A model generated the notes under the pieces. It saw only the letters and a program-made list of their open reading frames with translations, was not told the DNA's origin and made no database searches. From NCBI RefSeq assembly GCF_024323335.1, contig NC_066584.1:423007319-423071318 (forward strand): DNA of 64,000 bases. Reading direction: 5' to 3'. Positions 30,136 through 39,657 of this stretch are shown in pieces (position 1 is the first letter of the stretch; each line of letters starts with the position of its first letter). This DNA is from Lathyrus oleraceus. Its lineage: Eukaryota; Streptophyta; Magnoliopsida; Fabales; Fabaceae. A program made the position numbers and the translations under genes.

Positions 30136-33100
30136 TTACTCCTGACTAAAGGAAATCGGGATAGTGTCTTCAGCCTTCCAATTATTGAGTCTGTCACCAA
30201 TTGTTGGGAAAATCCAGCTATCCAGGTCGCAATCATTGTCAGCATCTTCTACAGCATTGATTTGATCTTTGACCATCTTTTCAGAGCTAAATCCCAGACC
30301 AGATTTATCAGACTTGTAGGGTATGCTGATCAGTTGACCCCAGCCAGTACAGCCACCATCTTCCACCACAGCTTGAGCGTCCTTCAGGGAGACCATGGCA
30401 GGAGGAGCTCGAATAACCTCGGGCACAAGGGGAGTTGGCTTAAGGACAGGACTAGGCGGAGGAACCACTTCAAATGACTGGGACGGAGTCTCGAAGAATT
30501 CACCATCCATCTCAACGTATCTGAAGGTATGCACACTACTGACAATGTATTCTTCTTCCCCATACACAGTGACGATCTTACCCTCTATTGGATACCTCAG
30601 CTTTTGATGGAGAGACGAAGCTACAGCACCTGCCTCATGAATCCAAGGGCGTCCCAGTAAGCAGGAGTAGGCAGGACGAATGTTCATTACATAAAAGGTA
30701 GTGTTGAAGACTTGAGGTCCTATCTTGATAGGGAGAACAACTTCGCCGTGGACAACACTCTTTGCACCATCGTAAGCCCGCACCACAATGTCACTAGGCT
30801 TCAGTTCAACGCTCTTGCAGTCAAGTTTATCGAGCACGGCTTTCGGTAGCACATTCAAAGAAGAGCCATTATCGATCAACACATGAGACAAGGTGATCCC
30901 TTTACACTCAATAGAAATATGCAGGGCTTTATTGTGATTCTTCCCTGCCGGTGTCAGGTCAGCATTGGAAAAACCTAGGCCATCGTCAACAGTCAGGTTA
31001 GCAACATAGTTTTCAAACTGATCGACGGAGGTCTCCTGAGGTACATGGGCAGTCTTCAGGAATTTTGTCAAGGCATTGGCATGAGATTCAGAAGATAACA
31101 GCAAGGACAACATCGAGATCTTAGACGGGGTATGCCCCAACTGTTCTACCACATCAAAATCACTCTTGCGGATGATTTTCAGCACTTCTTCCATTTCTCG
31201 TTTGGCAACGTCTTCAGTAGTAGCTTCGATCGGTGCCTCTGACGGGGAAGGGTTGACCGGTTCCTTTCCTCGGTTTTCGGGAACTGGAGGTGAGATCTCT
31301 GGAGAGAAGATCCTTCCGCTTCGAGTAACTTTACTAGTCCCAACAATGTCATTAGGATTAGCAGAATCACCAACTTGCTTTACACCATGGATGTAAACAT
31401 CACCTCCATAGTTCCACGGAATGGCTTTGCTTGAAGAATACGGTACTGGGCCAGGGGCAGTGATGATTAGAGGAGCTACCCTGGGCTCAGCAATAATCTT
31501 CACAGGTATTCTGGGAGCAGTAATCTTCACTGGAACCTTGGACCTCGCAATCACAGATACTTCTTCAATAGGGTTTTCCGTCTTAGAAACCCTTTCAAAG
31601 AGAATTGTACGATCGTCCATCAGCCGTTGAATACCATTCTTCAATTTCAAACAGTCCTTGGGCCAGAGTATGCAAAGATTGCAATCTTCAGTACAACCTG
31701 GAAATAAACCAGCTTGCAATAAATTCCTCTTTATGATCGGGAGAGGAGATGTTAAGTCCGCCACAGCAGTGATGAGAGAATCGTCATCGAGAGCATTAAC
31801 AGCCTTGTCATGATTAGGCATAGGAGCAGTGATGACATTAGGAGTCTCCGGAGGCTCGAACTCAATTTCCCCAGCGTCGATCATGTCCTGAATCTTATTC
31901 TTCAACAGCCAACAATCGTTTGTATCATGCCCGGGGCTATCGGAGTGATATGCACACCTGGCATTGGGATTATAACGAGGCGAAGCAGTGTTGACATTTG
32001 CAGGAGGACCTCTGAGAGAGATTAAATTTACCTTCAGCATGCTTTGCAGTGCTTGTGCTAAAGTCATATTGAGCTTGGTAAACTGCCTTCTTGGTCTGTC
32101 TTGTCTTTGCTGGAAGTTTTGAGTTGGCGGGGCTGCGATTGTCACTGCTCCAACGGCGTGGTCACCATTTTTCTTACTATGGTTCTTTTGACCATACACA
32201 GCATTCGATTCATTCTTCCCATGGTAGGACTTTTTACTGCTTGTAGAAGTAGCCGCCTGTAACTTTCCACTTCGAATGCCGCTCTCCACCCGTTCACCTG
32301 TCAGTATAAGTTCAGTGAAACCTGATGAAGAACTCCCCAGTAAGTGGCTGTAGAATGGGCCAGTCAGGGTACCCATGAACAGGTCTACTAATTCTCGGTC
32401 CGTCATAGGGGGTTTGACCCTGCCGGCCAAATCTCTCCATTTCTGAGCATACTCTTTGAAGCTTTCTTTAGATCCCATGGCCATATTCTGCAACTGTAGC
32501 CGAGTAGGTGCTAATTCAGAATTGTACTGGTACTGCTTATAGAAAGTTGTTGCTAAATCAGTCCAGGTGCGGATGTCAGAGCTCTCGAGCTGATAATACC
32601 ATTCCAACTGTGTGCCAGACAGGCTCTCTTGGAAGAAATGAATCCACAGCCTCCTATCAGTGGTATGCGGCTGAATCTTTCTCACATAAGCCCTTAGATG
32701 CATCTGAGGACAAGACGCACCATCGTACTTAGTGAAAGTGGGGATTTTGAATTTGCGGGGAATGGTCACATCGGAGACCAGACCCAAACTTTCGAAATCC
32801 AGACCAGGTGTCTTCTGACCCTCCATGGCTAGCATGCCTTCCTCCAGCAATTTATACTTATCATCCCTTGGAGAGTACTGTTCATTTTCATACTCTTCAT
32901 CGTCATCCTCAGGGTTAGAGAAATCAGCATTCTCCTCCTCTGAATCATTTTCCGCCCCCTCTTCTGGGCCATTCGGGATTCCAAATTTGATTCCCGTAGC
33001 CTGTCCTTTACGCCTTCTGCCCGGGTTAATGAAGCTCACAGCTTTCTTGTCTTTCTTCTTTTCGACCAAAAGAGCCTTCAGTTCCTCCTGCCCCTTGGAT

Positions 33101-33171
33101 AAGCTTAGCATCATCTCCTTGAATTGAGCATTCTGAGTCTGGAGATCTTTGACAGTTTGTTCGAGATCCAT
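30136..33171 (-). CDS. gag-pro: Ogre-2 gag-pro polyprotein (1011 aa)
   Basis: Forms the particle and processes polyproteins. N-terminal coiled coil (1-40) and acidic stretch (70-105); gag core about 135-300 (LSGTQLEWYYQL near 185, TFYKQYQYN near 209); zinc finger C406-X2-H409-X5-H415-X4-C420, a CHHC rather than the common CCHC spacing. The aspartic protease has LIDNGSSLNVLP (Asp near 767) and LLGRPWIHEAGAV near 838. The C-terminal tail contains GWGQLI and SGLGF glycine blocks. The frame is intact. The same finger and tail are kept in the reduced host ORF at 15702-16991. Confidence 0.92.
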   Translation of the reverse strand: MDLEQTVKDLQTQNAQFKEMMLSLSKGQEELKALLVEKKKDKKAVSFINPGRRRKGQATGIKFGIPNGPEEGAENDSEEENADFSNPEDDDEEYENEQYSPRDDKYKLLEEGMLAMEGQKTPGLDFESLGLVSDVTIPRKFKIPTFTKYDGASCPQMHLRAYVRKIQPHTTDRRLWIHFFQESLSGTQLEWYYQLESSDIRTWTDLATTFYKQYQYNSELAPTRLQLQNMAMGSKESFKEYAQKWRDLAGRVKPPMTDRELVDLFMGTLTGPFYSHLLGSSSSGFTELILTGERVESGIRSGKLQAATSTSSKKSYHGKNESNAVYGQKNHSKKNGDHAVGAVTIAAPPTQNFQQRQDRPRRQFTKLNMTLAQALQSMLKVNLISLRGPPANVNTASPRYNPNARCAYHSDSPGHDTNDCWLLKNKIQDMIDAGEIEFEPPETPNVITAPMPNHDKAVNALDDDSLITAVADLTSPLPIIKRNLLQAGLFPGCTEDCNLCILWPKDCLKLKNGIQRLMDDRTILFERVSKTENPIEEVSVIARSKVPVKITAPRIPVKIIAEPRVAPLIITAPGPVPYSSSKAIPWNYGGDVYIHGVKQVGDSANPNDIVGTSKVTRSGRIFSPEISPPVPENRGKEPVNPSPSEAPIEATTEDVAKREMEEVLKIIRKSDFDVVEQLGHTPSKISMLSLLLSSESHANALTKFLKTAHVPQETSVDQFENYVANLTVDDGLGFSNADLTPAGKNHNKALHISIECKGITLSHVLIDNGSSLNVLPKAVLDKLDCKSVELKPSDIVVRAYDGAKSVVHGEVVLPIKIGPQVFNTTFYVMNIRPAYSCLLGRPWIHEAGAVASSLHQKLRYPIEGKIVTVYGEEEYIVSSVHTFRYVEMDGEFFETPSQSFEVVPPPSPVLKPTPLVPEVIRAPPAMVSLKDAQAVVEDGGCTGWGQLISIPYKSDKSGLGFSSEKMVKDQINAVEDADNDCDLDSWIFPTIGDRLNNWKAEDTIPISFSQE

Positions 33172-33347
33172 TTTTCTGTTTAAGAGGCAGACCGTGAGAA
33201 TATGGTCCTTTAGAATACCTGTTATGCAATGTTATGTTATGCTATGCAATGTATGAAATGTTTTCAAGGACTTTTGAAATTTAACTTTGCGTAAATCGCC
33301 AATAAGAGAGAAATGTTTATTACTAACTTTTTTTTGATCAATGTTCA

Positions 33348-34712
33348 TTACAAAAGGAACAATAATAAAATACAATGAAAGCTCAAGTCTCCCAGGGGCG
33401 ACTTCTTTTTTGGGCGAAGATATGCATTGAGTCTTCGTTCCTCATTAAGCTGACTGGTGAGCTCTAGTACTTTCTTCCTTTCTGCATTGAACTGAGCTTC
33501 GAAAGTATCTCTCTCCTCCCTCAACTGGGTCCAGGATCTTTTCAATTCCTCAACATCAGTAGGCATATCTGGATAAGGAATGATCTGGGAAGTACCTCCT
33601 TCGACCTCTGATTCAACAATCAATGGTCCGACTGCAAGATATGGCATGACAAGTTCACGAGCTCTGGCGCGTACCCATCTGAGATAAGGCTCCATAGGAA
33701 TAGAATTTTTCTTTCCTAAATTGCTTCTTTTCACCATGCCTCAAGCTCGTACAAACTTTTGACGGAGATTTTGAGGGTCATTGTCATAGTCGAACACTGT
33801 ACCTTGAACAATCATTTCATGTGGACCATCCCTTCGAGCATACCCAAACTGACGTAGGGCTAAGGCAGGATTATAAGTAATACCTCCTCTTATCCCCATG
33901 AGTGGTACATTAGGGAATTCTCCATAACGGTCGATGATGATAACATTTTCTCTGAGGTTAGAACACCACCGGATGTCTGAATGAGAGAGTGCCATTATCC
34001 TTTGAGACCATTTCAGATTTTGATCATTCTTCAAGACTGATTGAGGAAGGTGCGAAATAAACCACCTAGACAGTAAAGGTATGCAGCACATGAGAGTCCC
34101 TTGCCTTTTCATAGTACGAGTGTGAAGGGAATGCAAGATGTCTCCAAGCAAGGTAGGCACAGGGTTATGAGTGAGGAATATCTTAATAGCATTCACGTCT
34201 ATGAATTGGTCCGGATTAGGGAATAGCATCAAACCATAGATTAGCAATGCTAGAACGTCTTCAAAAGCATGGACATTCATAACTTTTAGGAATTCTCGGG
34301 CCTTACCTACCAGAAATTTGGCAAGTAAGCCCTTAACTCCACTCCTTGTTACCCAGTTGGTCTCAATGTCAGACTTCGTCATGTGTAGAGCTGCGGCAAC
34401 TTCTTCAGACTTTGGCATCTTTTCCAGACCACTGAAAGGTATTTGATCAAGGATAGGTATCCCAAGCAGCTTGGAAAACTCTTCTAATGTGGGTACCAAC
34501 TGATAATCTGGGAAAGTGAAGCAATGATGCTTAGGATCGAAGAACTGGAATAGGACTCTCATCATATCTTCTTTGAAACCAGTGGTAACCAAATTGAGGA
34601 GATGACCATGTTTCTTGTTGAACTGAGCATGATCGGGGAGTTCTGACACCAAATCCTTGAGTTGAGGAGAGATCGTTACAAGATTGATCCGGATAGTCTT
34701 CCTGGAAGCCAT
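33348..34712 (-). pseudogene. Ogre-2 ORF1 (454 codons, one in-frame stop)
   Basis: Ogre elements carry an extra ORF of unknown function before gag. Here frames 33741-34712 (323 codons) and 33348-33737 are the same frame, interrupted by one TGA at 33741-33743 where Trp (TGG) would be expected. Visible features are a KLLGIPILDQIPF segment near residue 83, resembling plant DUF7745/plant-mobile-type proteins, and a GGITYNPALALRQFGY block near 280. After the stop come EPYLRWVRARARELVMPY and a C-terminal coiled coil rich in Glu/Arg. No catalytic motif is seen. It may act in particle assembly or targeting, but this is unknown. Confidence 0.8.
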
Positions 34713-35380
34713 AACCTGTTCAACAGAGCAAAGCTAAATTCCTAAGTCCTTGAAATGGTTAGTATGATGCCATGATGTTATGATGTTATGATGTTATGCA
34801 AACACAAGCATGTCACACAACAATTATTCCTAGGTTTTAAGGCTTGCATGAGTTCCATAGGTGAATACCCTCCCCACTGAAGTTTGGTTGGTTCAACCTG
34901 TCCTAAAATAGTAACCGGGTTCTAGAAGGATCTCCAATCATCGACCTTTCTTTAAGTCCACTTCAGTGCAACATCAAGTGATTGACCGAAGCTTCCCTAA
35001 AGTCCAATCTCAAAGAGTGTAGCATCGAGTATCAACCAACCTCAGTCGGAACCGAAATCAGTTATCTCACTACTTTCTAATGGCTAGGATAAGTCAATTA
35101 GGGTTCTAAAGGTCTGGTTAATGCTTTGATGACACCACGCGAATGCCAAATTTCTCCTCAAGTGAACATGAGGAACATCAGGACATCCAAAGTGTCACAT
35201 TAACCGTAGCTATCATTTTAACCATTCCAGTATACGCCGGATAGTCGCGATGATCTATTGCTACTTACCTAAGGTACACTAGATCCGGGTGTAGGATCTT
35301 TCACTCAACAATTCCCTTAAACGAAAGAACAATTAGGAAAACATAAATGATTTTTTTTTAAGGTGGACCTCTCTTTGTAT
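34713..35380 (-). other. Ogre-2 5' leader
   Basis: Untranslated region between primer site and ORF1. It contains a short ATGTTATG microsatellite-like stretch near 34770-34800. No coding signal. Confidence 0.6.
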
Positions 35381-35398
35381 TCCCCAGCAGAGTCGCCA
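35381..35398 (-). other. Ogre-2 primer binding site (tRNA-Arg type)
   Basis: The minus strand reads TGGCGACTCTGCTGGGGA, identical to the host element's site, four bases from the 5' LTR end at 35403. Confidence 0.9.
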
Positions 35399-35402
35399 GT
35401 TC

Positions 35403-37406
35403 TGTCATACGGTGAACTGACTTTTTGTTTTTTAATCGCGGTTAGCAAGAGTCGCCACCGACTTTTCTTTTATCCCATAAGGAAAGGTGGAAAAGAACAG
35501 GAAAGACCTTAATTTAGATTCTTAGGTTCGGGAGGTACTTTATACAAAGGGAAGGTATTAGCACCCTTTATATCCATGGTTATCCATGGGCTCTTAATTG
35601 CTCAATCATTTATGTTTTCTAGTTTGAAAAAGGTGGTTGAGAAATGTGTGAAGGATGTTTTGAAAAGGGAGAATTTAACTTTGTAATGATTCTTGCATGA
35701 ATGTATACAAAGTGGTTATCTCGTTTAGTGTTTTGAAAGTAGTTTAGAAAAATATAACTCGGCAATGATCCTAGTACGGATGTATGCTAAGTGGTGATTT
35801 TCCAAAAGGATGTTTGAAAGGTGTGAGGTGTGAAAAGTATTTTTTAGGTTATGAATGAGCAATTAAGGTTATACCTGTCCGAGGTCTTTCCGGGCATTTC
35901 CTATCCTTATGAGGGTAAAACTGTCCTTACTATTGAGAAGTAAGTAGTTTATCCTTTGGATGTTAAAGGGTCATCGTAGGGTCATCGATAGGTCATTGAA
36001 GGCAACAGTTGTAAGGATACCTTAGCATTCGAAGGGACTATCATCATTTAACCGTAGGCTACACCGAAGGGTCATCGAGGGACAAAATCGTATTTCCGAA
36101 GGCAACATCCGAGGGACCATGATTTATTTTATGATGATTTAATCGAAGGGCCATTGCTAAGTGTATCCCCACATTCGCGGGACATGGCCGTATTACGTAA
36201 TCGTGGGGTAATAAAGAGAGGTCCGGTATGGTTTATTTAAAGTCCATATTTTAAGTTCATTAGGTAATTATGATGATTCCGCATTAAATCGATACATTAA
36301 AATCAATACATTAAGAATCAATACATTAAAATTGGTTAGGCAATCAATATGAATTTTCACGTTAAAGTGAAATAATTTAGAATCCATCTCCATGAAAGTC
36401 TTCCACACATAAAGTGGAGTACCTAGCCAGCCACTTCCTTGAGAATATGCGAGCTTTAACACAAATTAAACACACGGGTGAGAATACCAAGTTAAAGTGC
36501 AATTGAAAATTGCACTACAGAATGAACACAATAGTCACAAGGCCAAATAATGCATGATTACAATAAGACAAACATAAAACGAAACATGAGAACAGCTACT
36601 GGTACGTTCGCCTCTGCTTCGCCTAGCGAAGGCTTAGCGAATATTCGCTCCAGGCTCGCTTAGCGATGTGCTAGCGAGCGGCCACAGATTTTGAATTTTG
36701 GCAATCGTACCGTCTCCGGAACCTTGAATTATGACATTAAATTACAGGCACAGCATGGATAGCATTCATGATGTTCAAGCATACTTAAATTTGCATGTGA
36801 AATCAGGTTACATATCAAAACTTAATCATGATGCATTATGTAGGTAACGGTTATCAATTAGAAGCATATAACAGCGATAATACGCAAACCTGTTTGCAAT
36901 TGCTATGTTGAACTGATCACTCTAGGTATCGGATTGAGCTGGGCGGTGGTAGCTTCGAGGCGGGTGAGCGGCCTTCAGGGTTTCCGTCTTCCGAATTCTC
37001 TGGATCAGCAGGGTTTCTGTGTTTCTCCCTCTGGGTCTGTGTGTTATTTTCGTGGCTGAGGAGCTGGTATTTATAGTAGTAGTGGTGGTGACCTAATGGG
37101 CTTAAAATGAGGTCCAAAACTTCAGATTTTCGCAAGCTTCGCTAGGCGAAGGAATTGCTCGCCTAGCGAGCAAGCTAGTTCTGGGCTTTTTCCTGGATCT
37201 GATGCTTCGCTGGGCGAGTGTCATGATGAAATGTTCGCTAGGCGAAGGGACTGCTCGCCTAGCGAGCAAGCTATTTTGGGCCGCCTTTGGATTGGGCCTG
37301 TTGTGAGCTGGGCTTTTGTCCATTTGATATCAGTGCCTTGCAGAGCAAGTCAGAGGGTCTTGAGGAATACTTTGAAATATCAACGGGCAAATTTTGGGGT
37401 ATGACA
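35403..37406 (-). repeat. Ogre-2 5' LTR (promoter-bearing copy)
   Basis: 2004 bp. On the minus strand U3 begins at 37406. Palindrome modules lie at about 37137-37267, and the TATA box TATAAATAC at 37067-37075. It is flanked at 37407 by TSD CGGTC. Confidence 0.95.
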
Positions 37407-37620
37407 CGGTCGTTTATCCATCTAACAACCTGCAACCCGGTTATGGATAATCTTCCATGCGAGTGTATTATCTACGTTTTGACGGCTATAGATAATATGT
37501 CTCATGCGCTCTTGGGTCGAAGTCGTCCTCCCCAGTCGAGTAAGATTCGTATTCCCTGTGGAATCGAATGTCCATCCTCTAACAAGATTGCTTTTCTAGC
37601 CCTCTCCAGGATGATGAGTG
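37407..37620 (+). repeat. 214-bp tandem unit, second copy (host 3' UTR resumes)
   Basis: Starts CGGTCGTTTATCC like 21608 and runs in parallel with it through the GATAATATG and GTAAGATTCGTATTCC segments to AGGATGATG. The two differ at scattered positions and by a few indels, so the duplication predates the Ogre-2 insertion by a wide margin. Confidence 0.85.
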
Positions 37621-37859
37621 TTTTGGAAAACAAACCAATTCACGCTTTGGTCGATCACCTTTTTCATACCTACAACCCGGTATCCTTGGTGTTCCTTCCT
37701 GTTTGCTCGCTGTTGTGACCTTGATCCCCAGTGAGATCCCCTGCAAGTGTTTTAGCCTTGCCTTGACACATGTAGATGTCAGTATCCTGTCAGCACCCGC
37801 GTGTGTTGCTTCTTTGGTGTCGGTAAACACCATCTTTCGGTGCTTTCCCAGTCATGCGT

Positions 37860-38460
37860 AGTGTCTGGTCTTCTTTGGTGTCGATAAACATCATCCTTCG
37901 ATGTGCGTAACGTCGTCCCTTCCCTAGTGGAGTTTACTCCTCTCCGTTGGTGTCGATAAACGTCGAGTTTTTCCTATTCGTCCGACGACGTCTAGTTGTA
38001 CCCTTCCCTAGTGAAGCATTCCTCCTCTCCGTTGGTGTCGATAAACGTCGAGTTTTTCCCCATCATCCATTGATGATTTGGTTGTGTTCGCTCTCCCTAG
38101 AAGAGTCCTCCTCTCCGTTGGTGTCGATAAACGTCGAGTTTTTCCTATGCGTCCGTTGGCGTATAGTTGATATCTTTCCCCACAGGGTCTTCCCCAGTTG
38201 AACCTCCTCTCCGTTGGTGTCGATAAACGTCGAGTTTTTCCTAGTCGTCCGATGATGTCTAGTTGCTTATTCCCTACAGATCATTTGATAATACCACATG
38301 ATTCCCCTCAGAGTTTTCTCCTCTCCGTTGGTGTCGATAAACGTCGAGTTTTTCCTAGTCATCCTATGACGTCTAGCTGTACCTTTCCCCATGCGGATTT
38401 ACCTCCCCGTTGGTTTCGATAAACGTTGTGTTTTTCTCATTCGTCCGATGACGTCTGATT
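37860..38460 (+). repeat. Degenerate 85-115-bp repeats with TGTCGATAAACGTCGAG core
   Basis: The core CCGTTGGTGTCGATAAACG with following GAGTTTTTCC and a CGTC-N-TGACGTCTAGTTG segment recurs near 37945, 38030, 38118, 38210, 38327 and 38409. These are older, diverged relatives of the regular 67-bp array that follows. Confidence 0.8.
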
Positions 38461-38530
38461 GTATACCCTATTCCCAGTCGTTCATTAATGTCTGGTTGAT
38501 TTCCCAGCCAGAATCCCCAGTAGACGTCCT

Positions 38531-39170
38531 ATTTGGTGTCCGGTTGTGGTCTCCCTTTCGTCCTATGACGTCTGGCTGAGTTTTCTCCTTCTCCGTTGTG
38601 TCTCCCTTTCGTCCTATGACGTCTGGCTGAGTTTTCTCCTTCTCCGTTGGTGTCGATAAACGTTGAGTCTCCCTTTCGTCCTATGACGTCTGGCTGAGTT
38701 TTCTCCTTCTCCGTTGGTGTCGATAAACGTTGAGTCTCCCTTTCGTCCTATGACGTCTGGCTGAGTTTTCTCCTTCTCCGTTGGTGTCGATAAACGTTGA
38801 GTCTCCCTTTCGTCCTATGACGTCTGGCTGAGTTTTCTCCTTCTCCGTTGGTGTCGATAAGCGTTGAGTCTCCCTTTTGTCCTATGACGTCTGGCTGAGT
38901 TTTCTCCTTCTCCGTTGGTGTCGATAAACGTTGAGTCTCCCTTTCGTCCCATGACGTCTGGCTGAGTTTTCTCCTTCTCCGTTGGTGTCGATAAGCGTTG
39001 AGTCTCCCTTTCGTCCTATGACGTCTGGTTGAGTTTTCTCCTTCTCCGTTGGTGTCGATAAACGTTGAGTCTCCCTTTCGTCTTATGACGTCTGGCTGAG
39101 TTTTCTCCTTCTCCGTTGGTGTCGATAAACGTCGACCTTCTCCCTTTCGTCCTATGACGTCTGGTCGAGT
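38531..39170 (+). repeat. 67-bp minisatellite in host 3' UTR (about 9 units)
   Basis: GTCTCCCTTTCGTCCTATGA...CTCCGTTGGTGTCGATAAACGTTGA repeats head to tail at 67-bp spacing (unit ends near 38631, 38698, 38765, 38832, 38899, 38966, 39033, 39100 and 39167; one early 51-bp unit). Units are nearly identical, with one or two changes each. A minus-strand ORF of 175 codons (38748-39275) results only because the repeat lacks stops. Ogre 3' UTRs are known sources of satellite DNA in legumes. Confidence 0.93.
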
Positions 39171-39657
39171 CTTCCCATTCATCCTATGATGTTTGGTTAC
39201 CTCTCCGTTGGTTTTGGTAAACGTGGAGTTTTTCCCATTTCGTCCGCTGACGTATGGTTGTATCTCTCTTTCCATTCATTCATTAATGATTGGTTACCTC
39301 TCTGTTGGTCTTGGTAAACGTTGAGTTTTTCCTATTGCGTCCGCTGACGTATGGTTGTATCCTTTCCTGGTTATCCCCAGTAGAGTTGAGTTACCTCTCC
39401 GTTGGTTTTGGTAAACGTCGAGTGTTTCCTAGTTGTCCGTTGGCATCTAGTTGAGATGATTTCTGTTCCCATTCATCGTGTTGAGATGTCTGGATGTGCT
39501 TGTACCTCTGAAAGAAAAAACAACAAAAACAAGAAAGACAATTCCCAGCAGTGTGCAAATTTCTACGGTTCTTGGTATTCAATCCCTGTTTACCCTGAAA
39601 GTCTGACAGCCGTTGCTCTCATCCATTCGGGTTCCCAGTTGATTGAATAGGGGCAAC
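39171..39657 (+). other. End of host 3' UTR and polypurine tract
   Basis: More diverged repeat units (CTCCGTTGGTTTTGGTAAACG) to about 39430, then an A-rich part and the purine tract GAATAGGGGCAAC (39645-39657) directly before the 3' LTR. Confidence 0.65.

Larger units (their letters stand above)
21827..37406 (-). mobile_element. Ogre/Tat-type Ty3-gypsy retrotransposon, nearly intact (15.6 kb)
   Basis: LTRs of 2012 and 2004 bp (TGTCATAC...GTATGACA) differ by one 8-bp indel near 21870 and about six substitutions. On the minus strand the order is primer site, ORF1, gag-pro, pol (RT, RNase H, archaeal-type RNase H, integrase), repeat-rich 3' UTR, purine tract and 3' LTR. The extra ORF1, the tRNA-Arg primer, the gap between gag-pro and RT and the second RNase H place it in the Tat/Ogre group. 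Only two in-frame stop codons were found in the coding part, so it is a recently active copy. Confidence 0.94.

Noticed and set aside
38748..39275. 175-codon minus-strand ORF with repeated peptide
   Set aside because: Produced by the 67-bp minisatellite, whose period is not a multiple of three, so the peptide frame rotates; no start context or homology.
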